Origin: Chitinophaga pinensis
GTDB lineage: Bacteria; Bacteroidota; Bacteroidia; Chitinophagales; Chitinophagaceae
Assembly (NCBI GenBank): GCA_902167325.1
Contig: LR632930.1
Coordinates: 1,674,001-1,738,000 of the forward strand
Direction: 5' to 3'
DNA: 64,000 bases
Position 1 is the stretch's first letter. Each line of letters begins with the position of its first letter. Under the pieces are notes generated by a model. The model saw nothing but the letters and a program-made list of their open reading frames with translations. It searched no databases and had not been told where the DNA came from. Positions 45,345 through 54,719 of this stretch are shown piece after piece. The position numbers and the translations under genes are program-made.

Positions 45345-46331
45345 ATGTGTTGTAATGCTGAACTGACGGAAAAGGATTTAGTCCCGCAATCATATGACCC
45401 CGCCTTTCTGACCACCATCAAAGGCATGCGGTTTTTTGACCCGCACGTGCATATGTCTGCCAGGACAACGGACGATTACCAGGCCATGGCCGATGCAGGC
45501 GTGGTAGCAATCATAGAGCCTGCCTTCTGGCTCGGACAACCACGGACGGGGATAGACACCTTCCGGGATTATTTTAGCAGTCTCGTTGGCTGGGAACGCT
45601 TCCGCTCTTCCCAGTTCGGTATCAAACATTACTGCACCATCGGCCTCAATTCTAAAGAAGCCAACAACGAAAAGCTGAGTGAGCAGGTAATGGAAATTCT
45701 CCCGCTTTTCATTTACAAAGAAGGTGTGGTAGGCGTAGGGGAAATCGGCTTCGACGATCAGACCGCGCTCGAAGAAAAATACTATCGCGCACAGTTGCTG
45801 CTGGCTAAAGAAGCCGGTTTGCCCGTGCAGATCCATACACCGCACCGCGACAAAAAACAGGGTACCACCCGCAGCATGGACATTGCGCTGGAAATGGGAC
45901 TCGATCCCCACATGGTGATCGTAGACCATAACAACGAAGAAACCGTGAAGGAGGTGCTCGATCGCGGGTTCTGGGCAGCATTCACCATTTATCCTTTCAC
46001 CAAAATGGGGAATGAGCGCATGGTGGATATTGTGAAGCAATACGGAACGGAGCGTATCATGGTTAACTCTGCTGCCGACTGGGGTATCAGTGATCCGCTG
46101 GCGGTTCCGAAAACTGCCGCGCTGATGCTGGACAGAGGCATTTCCAAAGCGGATGTGGAACTGGTTACCTACCGCAATGCCATCACGGCATTCGCGCAAA
46201 GCGGCCAGATAAATATCGCTGACTTCGAAACACCCGGAGAAATAGACCAGAGCCTGAAATTCAATGGCAGCACCGTACTGAGAGGCGGACAAGCGCCACG
46301 TACCAACAAACAATCCACGATCATACGATAA
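45345..46331 (+). CDS. eboB: EboB-like TatD-family metal hydrolase
   Basis: The 328-aa product has the metal-binding pattern of the TatD/amidohydrolase family: RFFDPHVHMSART, VVGVGEIGFDDQTALEEKYY, LPVQIHTPHRDKKQG, MVIVDHNNEETVKE and MVNSAADWGISDPLAVPK. It resembles the EboB hydrolase. The true start could also be the Met at 45426, directly before RFFDPHVHM. The substrate is not known. Confidence 0.82.
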   Translation: MCCNAELTEKDLVPQSYDPAFLTTIKGMRFFDPHVHMSARTTDDYQAMADAGVVAIIEPAFWLGQPRTGIDTFRDYFSSLVGWERFRSSQFGIKHYCTIGLNSKEANNEKLSEQVMEILPLFIYKEGVVGVGEIGFDDQTALEEKYYRAQLLLAKEAGLPVQIHTPHRDKKQGTTRSMDIALEMGLDPHMVIVDHNNEETVKEVLDRGFWAAFTIYPFTKMGNERMVDIVKQYGTERIMVNSAADWGISDPLAVPKTAALMLDRGISKADVELVTYRNAITAFAQSGQINIADFETPGEIDQSLKFNGSTVLRGGQAPRTNKQSTIIR

Positions 46332-46376
46332 TCCTTTTTATCCTTTGACGTACCATATTGAAAACCTGAGAAGCGC

Positions 46377-47285
46377 GTGAACTATATCCTTAGCAAACTG
46401 CTGGGTTACCTCCGGCTCATGCGGCCGGCAAACATCCTGACCGCCATTACCGACATCATTGCCGGAGCTGCCATTGTTGGCTTTTTCGAACATGGACTGA
46501 ACGATCTGCAATCTGTTTTGCAATTGCTCTGTCTTATCATCGCTACCATCGGACTGTATGGCGGGGGAGTTGTGTTCAATGATGTATTCGACACCGCGCT
46601 CGACAAAGTAGAGCGGCCGGAAAGGCCCATCCCCAGTGGTGTTATTTCCGTAACGGAAGGGAGTGTGCTGGGTGGGTACCTGCTGGTTGTAGGGATTTTC
46701 GCAGCTTTCACCGTTAGCAGTTTCTCCGGATGGATTGCGGTACTCACCGCCGCATCCGCCCTGGTATACGATAAATGGGCGAAGCACCACCCGGTAGAAG
46801 GTCCGATCCTCATGGGCGTTTGCCGTGGTTTAAATCTTTCACTGGGGATGAGCGTTTACCTCGTGTCGCTTCAGGGCGATTTTCTTTGGTGGATTGCGCT
46901 GGTGCCGGTGGCATACATTGCGGCAGTAACCATGATCTCGCGAGATGAAGTACACGGAGGTACCAAAACCCCTCTTATCCGTGCCGCAGTCATTTATGGC
47001 CTTGTCATCAGCGTGATCGGCTTTTTCAGTTATATGACGGGGCAGCTCTATACCGTACCTTTCTTCCTCGCATTCTTCGCCTGGCTGATCTATAAACCCC
47101 TGCTCCGTGCCATGAAAGACCCTACCGGTCCCAACATCGGCAAATCCGTGAAATGGGGGGTGCTGGGATTGATTGCCATGAATGCCGCCTGGACTGCCGC
47201 TTTTGCAGGCCCCGCCTACGGCCTAGCGGTGCTGGCATTTCTTCCGTTATCCATGTTCCTGGGCAAGCTCTTTGCCGTAACCTGA
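46377..47285 (+). CDS. eboC: EboC-like UbiA-family prenyltransferase
   Basis: The 302-aa integral membrane protein has the first aspartate motif of UbiA prenyltransferases, NDVFDTALDKVERPERPIP, and a second acidic site in ISRDEVHGGTKTPL. About eight or nine membrane helices are seen. It probably transfers an isoprenyl group to an acceptor in the membrane. A GTG start is used at 46377; an in-frame ATG at 46419 would cut the first helix short. The gap to eboB is 45 bp. Confidence 0.85.
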   Translation: MNYILSKLLGYLRLMRPANILTAITDIIAGAAIVGFFEHGLNDLQSVLQLLCLIIATIGLYGGGVVFNDVFDTALDKVERPERPIPSGVISVTEGSVLGGYLLVVGIFAAFTVSSFSGWIAVLTAASALVYDKWAKHHPVEGPILMGVCRGLNLSLGMSVYLVSLQGDFLWWIALVPVAYIAAVTMISRDEVHGGTKTPLIRAAVIYGLVISVIGFFSYMTGQLYTVPFFLAFFAWLIYKPLLRAMKDPTGPNIGKSVKWGVLGLIAMNAAWTAAFAGPAYGLAVLAFLPLSMFLGKLFAVT

Positions 47286-47456
47286 TCTTCCTGATTACAT
47301 TTACGCCAACTTGATTGCGGATGGTTTCAGGGGTTTCCTCCGTTCATCCGTTTCCCGCATTCGTCCGCCATTTAATTGTTGTTCCGGTTCCCCCGTTTTC
47401 GTACTTTTAACCGTTTATAACCGTCCCCGGCGTACGGGGGCTTCAGGAAAAATGTC

Positions 47457-48608
47457 ATGGCTTTTATTCAACAATCATTTAGCGTTTCGTTCGAGTATAA
47501 GGTTTTTTTTACGGAGCGTTTGTTCGATACCAACAATCCGGTATTCGCACAGTTCCTTGAATCCCGTGCGGAGAAAGGATTTCGGAAGAAGTTGCTGTTT
47601 ATCGTAGACGAAGGCGTTTCCAGTAGTCACGAAACGCTGCAGGAACAAATCACAGCGTACTGCTCAGGAATAGAAGGTTTTGAACTGGTGGAAGATGTGA
47701 TCGTGGTTCCGGGAGGTGAGGCATCCAAGAATGATCTGCAGCTATTCTACTGGCTTGTAAATGCGGTAGATCAGCATGCGATCGACAGGCATTCCTATAT
47801 CGTAGGCATCGGCGGCGGCTCTGTGCTCGACCTGGTGGGCTATGTGGCAGGCGTAAGCCATCGCGGTGTAAAACATATCCGCATTCCTACTACCGTACTC
47901 TCCCAGAACGATTCCGGAGTGGGTGTTAAAAACGGCATCAATTACCACGGCAAAAAGAACTTTCTTGGCACTTTTGCACCGCCCGCGGCAGTTTTTAATG
48001 ACGCACATTTCCTCACCACACTCGATGAGCGCGACTGGCGCAGCGGGATGGTGGAAGCGGTAAAGGTTGCCCTCATAAAAGACGCCGCATTTTTCTCCTG
48101 GATGGAGGAAAAGGCAGCCCTGCTTACCGAAGCGGAGCCTGCGTCTCTCAATTATCTTATTCAACGTTGCGCCGAGCTGCACATGCAGCATATCGGCGGT
48201 GCGGGAGACCCCTTCGAGAGCGGCTCTTCCCGTCCGCTGGATTTTGGCCACTGGAGCGCGCATAAGCTCGAGCAGCTTACTGATTTCGAATTACGCCACG
48301 GCGAAGCAGTGTCTATCGGCATTGCGCTGGATAGTGTGTATTCCTGGCTTACCGGTCTCCTCGATCCTGCAAGTCTGGAGCGCATTATTCAATTACTCAA
48401 AGCCCTTCGCCTCCCGCTATATCACCCGCTGTTAGAGATCGAAGATGATGAAGCTCCTATTATCACCGGGCTGCAGGAATTTCGCGAACACCTCGGCGGA
48501 AGGCTCACTATTTCGCTCCTCGAAGCCATTGGTAAAGGGAAGGAAGTGCATTCCATCGATCTCAATACCCTCCGCAAAGCGGTTAATATGCTGCGCGATA
48601 AATGGTAA
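47457..48608 (+). CDS. eboD: EboD-like 3-dehydroquinate synthase homologue
   Basis: The 383-aa product shows the dehydroquinate synthase fold: VPGGEASKNDLQLFYWLVNA, YIVGIGGGSVLDLVGYVAGV, RIPTTVLSQNDSGVGVKNGI, MVEAVKVALIKDAAF, LDFGHWSAHKLEQLTDFELR and HGEAVSIGIAL, with the Glu and two His residues that bind zinc. It is longer than AroB. EboD-type members are sugar phosphate cyclases rather than shikimate enzymes. A 171-bp gap precedes it. Confidence 0.85.
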   Translation: MAFIQQSFSVSFEYKVFFTERLFDTNNPVFAQFLESRAEKGFRKKLLFIVDEGVSSSHETLQEQITAYCSGIEGFELVEDVIVVPGGEASKNDLQLFYWLVNAVDQHAIDRHSYIVGIGGGSVLDLVGYVAGVSHRGVKHIRIPTTVLSQNDSGVGVKNGINYHGKKNFLGTFAPPAAVFNDAHFLTTLDERDWRSGMVEAVKVALIKDAAFFSWMEEKAALLTEAEPASLNYLIQRCAELHMQHIGGAGDPFESGSSRPLDFGHWSAHKLEQLTDFELRHGEAVSIGIALDSVYSWLTGLLDPASLERIIQLLKALRLPLYHPLLEIEDDEAPIITGLQEFREHLGGRLTISLLEAIGKGKEVHSIDLNTLRKAVNMLRDKW

Positions 48609-48647
48609 CCGTTTCATTTATAACCCGAACCGTCAACTAGCAAGCTA

Positions 48648-49856
48648 ATGGAAACACCATTCGGGCATTTGACCTATTGTACCAATATTCACCCTGGCGA
48701 AAGCTGGTCCGATCATTTCGCGCAGCTCCGTCAATATATCCCTGCCGTTAAAGCAGAAGTATCACCCGACAAACCTTTCGGCATCGGGCTCCGCCTCAGC
48801 AATCTCGCCAGCCTGGAGCTTAGTAAAGCCGCGGCACTGGAAGCATTCCAGCTTTGGCTGAAGGAAAACGACTGCTATGTTTTTACGATGAATGGCTTCC
48901 CCTACGGAGGCTTTCATCATGAGCGCGTGAAAGATCAGGTGCATACGCCTGATTGGTCTACCGCAGAGCGTGCGGCATACACCGGGCGCCTGTTCCGCAT
49001 CCTCGCCGCACTGCTGCCCGAAGGCATGGAAGGCGGTATTTCCACTTCGCCTTTGTCGTACAAATTCTGGCACCGTTGTGAAGAAGAAAGGAAATCAGTG
49101 ACGGAAGGTGCCACATTCAATATGCTCCTGGTGGTGGAACAACTCATACTGGTGCGTAGAAACGGCGGCCCGCTCCTGCATCTCGATATAGAGCCGGAGC
49201 CTGACGGACTCCTTGAAAATTCAAAAGAATACCTCGACTGGTATTTCCAATATCTCCTGCCCGCAGGGGTGATGCTGTTTGCCGAGAAGTTCGGTTTCAG
49301 TGAAGAAGAGGCTACGCTTGCCATTAAAGAGCACGTGCAGCTTTGTTACGATGTGTGCCACTTTGCAGTGTCTTACGAAGATCCGCAGGTGGTATTGGAG
49401 CGTATGCAGTTCTTTGGTTTGAAAGTCGGGAAGATACAGATCAGTGCGGCTCTTAAAGCCCTGCTGCCTAAAGGTGACCGTGAAAGCGTGATTGCCGGGT
49501 TCCGCCAGTTTAACGAGGCAGTGTACCTTCACCAGGTGATTGCGCGAAAGCATGATGGCAATAAAATTCATTACCCTGACCTCAACGAGGCTTTGGCAGA
49601 AGGCGGCAGGGAAGATGTGGAAGAATGGCGCGCCCACTTCCATGTTCCGGTATTTGTAGGGGAATTCGGAACGCTCAGCTCTACCCGCGACGATATCACC
49701 CGTGTGCTGACCCGTCAGAAATCGAAACCGTTCAGTACCCATCTCGAAATAGAAACGTATACCTGGGATGTGCTCCCGGCCGGCCTGAAGCAGGAAATGG
49801 GCGCTTCCATTGCCCGGGAAATGAAATGGGTGCTCCGGCAGTTGGATTTATCCTGA
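48648..49856 (+). CDS. eboE: EboE-like TIM-barrel protein
   Basis: The 402-aa product matches EboE: HLTYCTNIHPGESWSDHF, FGIGLRLSNLASLELS, VFTMNGFPYGGFHHERVKDQ, GGPLLHLDIEPEPDGLLENS, LCYDVCHFAVSYEDPQVVLE. It resembles xylose-isomerase-like epimerases, with His, Glu and Asp at the strand ends. Its reaction is unknown. It follows eboD by 39 bp. Confidence 0.85.
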   Translation: METPFGHLTYCTNIHPGESWSDHFAQLRQYIPAVKAEVSPDKPFGIGLRLSNLASLELSKAAALEAFQLWLKENDCYVFTMNGFPYGGFHHERVKDQVHTPDWSTAERAAYTGRLFRILAALLPEGMEGGISTSPLSYKFWHRCEEERKSVTEGATFNMLLVVEQLILVRRNGGPLLHLDIEPEPDGLLENSKEYLDWYFQYLLPAGVMLFAEKFGFSEEEATLAIKEHVQLCYDVCHFAVSYEDPQVVLERMQFFGLKVGKIQISAALKALLPKGDRESVIAGFRQFNEAVYLHQVIARKHDGNKIHYPDLNEALAEGGREDVEEWRAHFHVPVFVGEFGTLSSTRDDITRVLTRQKSKPFSTHLEIETYTWDVLPAGLKQEMGASIAREMKWVLRQLDLS

Positions 49857-49899
49857 CGGCTGCATAGATTTGAAACAGCAATAAGAGAAGATAAGACAT

Positions 49900-51261
49900 A
49901 TGAGAAAAACCGTAGTGCTGGATGTTGTTGGATTATCGGGCGCCCTCATCGGGGAACACACGCCTTTCCTGGCCGCCTGGGCTAAGAAGAACCATCAGTC
50001 ATCCATCCGGCCCATGCTCCCTGCCGTAACTACAGCGGTACAGTCCACCTACCTCACCGGTCTCTGGCCCAGCGAAACCGGCATTGTCGGTAATGGCTGG
50101 TACGACCGTACCGACAGCGAAATCAAATTCTGGAAACAATCCAATAACCTGGTACACGGAGAAAAAGTCTGGGAATTGGCCCGCCGCAAACACCCGGGGC
50201 TTACCTGCTCCAAAATGTTCTGGTGGTATAACATGTACTCAACTGCGGATTACTCCGTAACTCCGCGCCCGCAATACCTTGCCGATGGCCGTAAGATGCC
50301 TGACTGCTACGCCAGTCCGGGTGATCTGAGGGACCGGCTGCAGCAGGAGCTGGGTACTTTCCCGCTTTTTCAGTTCTGGGGTCCGGGAGCTAATATCAAA
50401 TCCAGCCAATGGATTGCAGATGCTTCCATCCTTACCGACCGCTGGCACCATCCGGATCTTACCCTGATCTATCTTCCTCATCTCGATTACTGCCTGCAGA
50501 AATTCGGGCATGATTATACTAAAATTGCCCCGGAGCTTCGGGCGGTTGACGGTTTGGTAAAGCAGCTGGTAGAATATTACGAACAGCAAAACAGTGAGAT
50601 CATTATCCTGTCTGAATACGGCATCACCAACGTGAGCCGCCCCGTACACATTAACCGCCTGCTGCGGGAACACGGGCTGATCAATGTACGGGTTGAAAGA
50701 GGGCTTGAGCTGCTGGATGCCGGTGCATCCAAAGCTTTTGCCGTGGCCGATCACCAGATCGCGCATATCTATATCAATGATCGCAGTGTGGCAAAGCAGG
50801 TGCGCGACCTTGTGGAGAAATTACCGGGAGTGGAGCAGGTGCTCGACCGCGACGGGATTCGTGCGAATAACCTCCATCACGAGCGTTGCGGCGATCTTGT
50901 GCTGATCGCGGATAAAGACAGTTGGTTTACTTACTATTACTGGCTGGATGATGCAAAGGCACCCGATTTCGCCCGGCTGGTGGAGATTCACCGCAAGCCG
51001 GGTTACGACCCGGTGGAGATGTTCCTCAACCCTGCCGATCCATTGGTGAAGCTGAAGGTGATCTGGAAAGTATTGAAAAAGAAACTCGGCTTCAGGTATC
51101 TGATGAATGTAATTCCGCTGGATGCCACCCTGGTAAAAGGTGCGCATGGCCGTTTGGCGGAAGACCGGAAAGATCACCCGGTACTGCTTACGTCAAGGCC
51201 CGTTCAGGGAGAGGTGCAGGCCACGGATGTGCGGGATATCATCCTGGAGCATATAGGATAA
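49900..51261 (+). CDS. eboF: EboF-like phosphodiesterase/nucleotide pyrophosphatase
   Basis: The 453-aa product belongs to the alkaline phosphatase superfamily of type I phosphodiesterases: TVVLDVVGLSGALIGEHTPF, LPAVTTAVQSTYLTGLWP with the Thr nucleophile, GIVGNGWYDRTD, LIYLPHLDYCLQKFGHD, IIILSEYGITNVS and PLDATLVKGAHGRLAEDRKD give the metal ligands. It ends the ebo cluster and has no signal peptide. A terminator follows 11 bp later. Confidence 0.88.
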   Translation: MRKTVVLDVVGLSGALIGEHTPFLAAWAKKNHQSSIRPMLPAVTTAVQSTYLTGLWPSETGIVGNGWYDRTDSEIKFWKQSNNLVHGEKVWELARRKHPGLTCSKMFWWYNMYSTADYSVTPRPQYLADGRKMPDCYASPGDLRDRLQQELGTFPLFQFWGPGANIKSSQWIADASILTDRWHHPDLTLIYLPHLDYCLQKFGHDYTKIAPELRAVDGLVKQLVEYYEQQNSEIIILSEYGITNVSRPVHINRLLREHGLINVRVERGLELLDAGASKAFAVADHQIAHIYINDRSVAKQVRDLVEKLPGVEQVLDRDGIRANNLHHERCGDLVLIADKDSWFTYYYWLDDAKAPDFARLVEIHRKPGYDPVEMFLNPADPLVKLKVIWKVLKKKLGFRYLMNVIPLDATLVKGAHGRLAEDRKDHPVLLTSRPVQGEVQATDVRDIILEHIG

Positions 51262-51272
51262 AAATAGTGCGG

Positions 51273-51301
51273 AAGCCGGTCTGAAAGGGCCGGCTTTTTT
51301 G
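51273..51301 (+). terminator. Terminator of the ebo operon
   Basis: AAGCCGG and CCGGCTT, 7 bp with a 10-nt loop, followed by a T run. Confidence 0.85.
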
Positions 51302-51314
51302 TTGGGTATGGCAC

Positions 51315-51347
51315 AAAAAAAAGACATCCCGAAGAATCAGGGATGTC
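51315..51347 (-). terminator. Terminator of the double DUF1080 gene
   Basis: GACATCCC and GGGATGTC, 8 bp with a 9-nt loop; on the minus strand followed by eight T. Confidence 0.85.
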
Positions 51348-51383
51348 GGTTTGAAAAACAGTGAACAATGAAATAGTCGCTGA

Positions 51384-52745
51384 CTACTTCAAACTCTTTA
51401 TTTTGATACTTCTGAAGCTCACATTATTGCCATGGTCCTGAAGGAGGATACGGCCTTTTTCCGCGAGTCCGAAGTTCGGATATTTCTCATACTTGCTACG
51501 TGCCACGAGGGCTTTGTAGATATTATCGCCACGGGTGTAGCTCACTACTTTATGTCCGTTCAGCCAGTGCTCTACACGATTGTCGGGGTACACTACCACG
51601 CGGCCGTGATTCCATTCCCCGATTTTGCGGTGAGAGTTGGTGAATTTGTAAGATGGAATGAGGTCGTACAGTGATCCAATCTTACGATTCCCTGCTGCGC
51701 CCAGCTTAGCATCGGGATGCTGATCATCGTCCAGCACCTGAAACTCCAGGCCGATGGCGGAACCTTTGTTTCCTTCTGATTCCGTCACAAAATACTTCAC
51801 GCCGCTGTTGGCACCCGGCGTTAGTTTAAAATCGAATTCGAGGTCAAATGCCGCAAATTCTTCTTCGGTAACGATATCACCTCCGTTAGTGGATTCTCCA
51901 CCGTCGGAAGGCTGCACGCTGAGCACACCGTCTTTAATTTCCCATCCTTTGGCCGGGAAGGAAGTCTTGTATGCACCGCGCCATCCTTTGGTGGTGGAAC
52001 CGTCCCACAGCAGGCGGATGCCTTGCTTTTTCTCCTGTTCGGAGAGGTTGTTGGGAATGTTATTCACCACGTATACATCATCATATTTTGAATACTGCGA
52101 GGAGGCAGGGTTTTCGATGATGCGGATATTGCGCCAGCGTATTTTCTTACCAGCGTCTTCGGCCTTTTTACCGATTCCATGCACCTGAAGTGCAATAAAT
52201 CCGGAAGGAAGTTCACTGTCTATCACATGGGCGGCCGATACTCCGTTGATAAAGGTACGGATTTCGCTGCCACGGCACTCAATTCTATATTTATTCCATT
52301 CGCCCTGCTTATAAGCGTTCTGGGCAACCGGGTTAAGGTCCAGCGGATAAAGCCATCCGCGGCGGCCTTCCTCGTAAACGCCGCCGCTCCATTTACGGGG
52401 AGAGGGGTCTACTTCCATCTGGTAGCCGTACACACGGCCGTTCTGGTATTCCGGATTGCTTTGGGAGCGGAACTGGATGCCCGAGTTGAAATCTTTATCC
52501 AGCCGGTACTCCACTTCGAAGATAAAATCGCCGTAATCCTTTTCGGTGGCCAGGAAGGAATTAGGCTCGCTGAGAACCGTGGTACCCACGATCTCGCCGT
52601 TCTTCGCTTCATAAATGGCTTTGCCGTTCAGCTGCTTCCAGCCTTTCAGGTCTTTGCCGTTGAAGAGGTTCTGCCATTTGGCCGTCTGCGCATAGGATAC
52701 AGACATAAACAGCACCCCGCAACCCAGGAGGATTTGCTTCTTCAT
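51384..52745 (-). CDS. Secreted protein with two DUF1080 domains
   Basis: The 453-aa product has a signal peptide (KKQILLGCGVLFMSVSYAQ). The first DUF1080 domain (about 22-210) has WQNLFNGKDLKGWKQLNG, FNSGIQFRSQSNPEYQNG and SGGVYEEGRRGWLYPLD; the second (about 230-453) has LLWDGSTTKGWRGAYKTS, NSGVKYFVTESEGNKG, GLEFQVLDDDQHPDAK and RILLQDHGNNVSFRSIKI. The second domain is nearest to the protein encoded at 37779, the first to that at 59893. A 3-keto-glycoside hydrolase role is likely. It stands alone. Confidence 0.9.
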   Translation of the reverse strand: MKKQILLGCGVLFMSVSYAQTAKWQNLFNGKDLKGWKQLNGKAIYEAKNGEIVGTTVLSEPNSFLATEKDYGDFIFEVEYRLDKDFNSGIQFRSQSNPEYQNGRVYGYQMEVDPSPRKWSGGVYEEGRRGWLYPLDLNPVAQNAYKQGEWNKYRIECRGSEIRTFINGVSAAHVIDSELPSGFIALQVHGIGKKAEDAGKKIRWRNIRIIENPASSQYSKYDDVYVVNNIPNNLSEQEKKQGIRLLWDGSTTKGWRGAYKTSFPAKGWEIKDGVLSVQPSDGGESTNGGDIVTEEEFAAFDLEFDFKLTPGANSGVKYFVTESEGNKGSAIGLEFQVLDDDQHPDAKLGAAGNRKIGSLYDLIPSYKFTNSHRKIGEWNHGRVVVYPDNRVEHWLNGHKVVSYTRGDNIYKALVARSKYEKYPNFGLAEKGRILLQDHGNNVSFRSIKIKSLK

Positions 52746-53022
52746 CGATTGTGTTTTGTATCAGTAAAGCGTCCGGTGACAATCCGGGCTGCTTGCTCCC
52801 GCGCTTTTACGTGTTGTAAGTTGACATTTTTTACGCCTGCTGCCCGTGGCACTGCGTACAGACCGCTGTATATCACCGTCTGACGGAGCCAAGTTAGCCA
52901 TTCTGCTGCATAATTGCAATCGTTTGCAAAAAGATTCTCCCGCCAATAGGCCCCGGGATCAGGCATGGATTCCGGAGGACAATATAATACCTTATCTTTA
53001 TAACCACCTAAATTTTTAAGAC

Positions 53023-53604
53023 ATGGCAAGTAAGAAGATCGTATTCCTTACGGGGGACTATGCCGAGGATTATGAGACAATGGTGCCCTTCCAGATGCTC
53101 CAGATGGTGGGGCATGATGTGCATGCAGTTTGTCCGGATAAGCAGGCGGGGGAGAAGGTGATTACTGCGATCCACGATTTTGAAGGGCAGCAAACCTATA
53201 GCGAGAAGCCCGGGCATTACTTTGTGCTCAATGCCTCCTTTGCGGATGTTCGTCCGGAGGAGTACGACGCACTGGTGCTGGCCGGTGGCCGCGCTCCGGA
53301 ATACCTGCGGCTGAATCAGAAGGTAATCGATATGGTGAAGCATTTTGCCCGTGCAGACAAGCCTATTGCAGCCATTTGTCATGGTATTCAGATACTTACA
53401 GCTGCAGACGTGGTGCGCGGGAAAAAGCTTACTGCTTACCCTGCCGTGGAGCCGGAAGTGGTGATGGCCGGCGGTACCTATGAATCCGTGAATGTATATG
53501 AAGCAGTGACCGATGGTAACCTCGTAACCGCCCCGGCATGGCCCGCTCACCCACAGTGGATGGCTGCTTTCCTGAAGGTATTGGGTACCCGGATCACCCC
53601 TTAA
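53023..53604 (+). CDS. DJ-1/PfpI-family protein
   Basis: The 193-aa product has the DJ-1/PfpI fold: KIVFLTGDYAEDYETMVPFQ, YDALVLAGGRAPEYLRLNQK and the nucleophile elbow AAICHGIQILTAADVVRGKK with the reactive Cys, followed by KLTAYPAVEPEVVMAG. Glu in EDYETMVP is the usual partner. Possible roles are glyoxalase, deglycase or chaperone; the sequence does not choose. A -7-like TATCTTTA at 52993..53000 lies 22 bp upstream of the ATG. Confidence 0.88.
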   Translation: MASKKIVFLTGDYAEDYETMVPFQMLQMVGHDVHAVCPDKQAGEKVITAIHDFEGQQTYSEKPGHYFVLNASFADVRPEEYDALVLAGGRAPEYLRLNQKVIDMVKHFARADKPIAAICHGIQILTAADVVRGKKLTAYPAVEPEVVMAGGTYESVNVYEAVTDGNLVTAPAWPAHPQWMAAFLKVLGTRITP

Positions 53605-53670
53605 CCGAAACCTGACCAGAATCAGGTGAAGAAATCGGGCGGGGGATTTCCGAATGATGATGTCATTACT

Positions 53671-53678
53671 TACCTTTG
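53671..53678 (+). promoter_or_regulatory. -7 element for atpG
   Basis: TACCTTTG matches TAnnTTTG and lies 50 bp before the ATG, giving atpG its own promoter. No clear -33 element. Confidence 0.45.
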
Positions 53679-53728
53679 CGCCCAAAATAAGGGGGCGGAT
53701 GCCCTTTTCTATAAATATTTTATAATAT

Positions 53729-54613
53729 ATGTCTGGACAGCTTAAAGAAGTTCGCAACCGTATTAAATCCATCCAGTCTACCCAGCAGATCACCAAAGCT
53801 ATGAAGATGGTGAGTGCTGCCAAGCTGCGCCGTGCGCAGGACGCTATCGTTCAGATGCGCCCTTACGCCGAGAAACTGCAGGAAATGCTGCAGAACATCG
53901 TCAGCAATACGGAGGGAGACATCGATATGGCACTTGCCGCCAATCGCCAGGTGGAGAAAGTGCTGATCGTAGTGATCACCTCTGACCGCGGTCTTTGCGG
54001 TGCATATAACTCCAACCTCATCAAGCTGGCTAAGCAGACCATCCGCGAAAAATACGCTGCCCAATACGCTAAAGGCCATGTGGAAGTGTTACCCATTGGC
54101 AAGAAAGCCTTTGAGCACTTTACCAAAAGTGGTTATAAAGTAAACGACAGCTTCTGGAACCTCTTCGGCCGTCTGAGCTTCGAACAGGTGAAAGCTGCTG
54201 CTGCTGTTGCCCTCGATGGTTTCATTAAAGGCGACTACGATGCCGTGGATATCATCTACAGCGAATTCAAGAACGCCGCTACCCAGCGTTATAAACTGGA
54301 ACAGTTCCTCCCCATCGCAAAGGTGGAAAGCCAGGAAGGCAAAGGCCGTAAGGCAGATTTTATCTACGAACCTGAAAAGGATACCCTCGTTGCAGAGCTG
54401 ATGCCTAAAATTCTCAATACCCAGTTCTTCAAGGCTATCCTCGACGCCCACGCTTCAGAGCACGGTGCGCGTATGACTGCTATGGACAAGGCTACCGAGA
54501 ACGCCGGTGAACTGCTGCGCAGCCTCAAAATTGAATACAACCGCGCCCGTCAGGCAGCCATTACCACCGAGCTTACCGAGATCGTGTCTGGCGCCGCAGC
54601 GCTTGTGGGTTGA
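53729..54613 (+). CDS. atpG: ATP synthase gamma subunit
   Basis: The 294-aa central rotor shaft of F1 has the family start SGQLKEVRNRIKSIQSTQQI followed by TKAMKMVSAAKLRRAQDA, the middle VVITSDRGLCGAYNSNLIKL and the end DKATENAGELLRSLKIEYNR with QAAITTELTEIVSGA. Length is normal. It is unusual that no other atp gene is next to it: it follows a DJ-1 gene and precedes scpB, with its own promoter and terminator. Confidence 0.97.
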   Translation: MSGQLKEVRNRIKSIQSTQQITKAMKMVSAAKLRRAQDAIVQMRPYAEKLQEMLQNIVSNTEGDIDMALAANRQVEKVLIVVITSDRGLCGAYNSNLIKLAKQTIREKYAAQYAKGHVEVLPIGKKAFEHFTKSGYKVNDSFWNLFGRLSFEQVKAAAAVALDGFIKGDYDAVDIIYSEFKNAATQRYKLEQFLPIAKVESQEGKGRKADFIYEPEKDTLVAELMPKILNTQFFKAILDAHASEHGARMTAMDKATENAGELLRSLKIEYNRARQAAITTELTEIVSGAAALVG

Positions 54614-54659
54614 TCTTTTCAACAAATCTTCCACAGCAATTTTTTTATATTTTATAAAG

Positions 54660-54700
54660 AATGTCAAAGGTCTTATTTTCGGCCTTTGACATTTTTATTT
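54660..54700 (+). terminator. Terminator of atpG
   Basis: Perfect 11-bp arms AATGTCAAAGG and CCTTTGACATT with a 12-nt loop, followed by TTTATTT. Confidence 0.88.
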
Positions 54701-54719
54701 GACTTAAACCGCATTTCCC

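Noticed and set aside
47286..47456. C/T-rich gap before eboD tested for the 11-bp period
   Set aside because: CCG motifs recur but not at a constant 11-bp phase; nothing beyond base composition.
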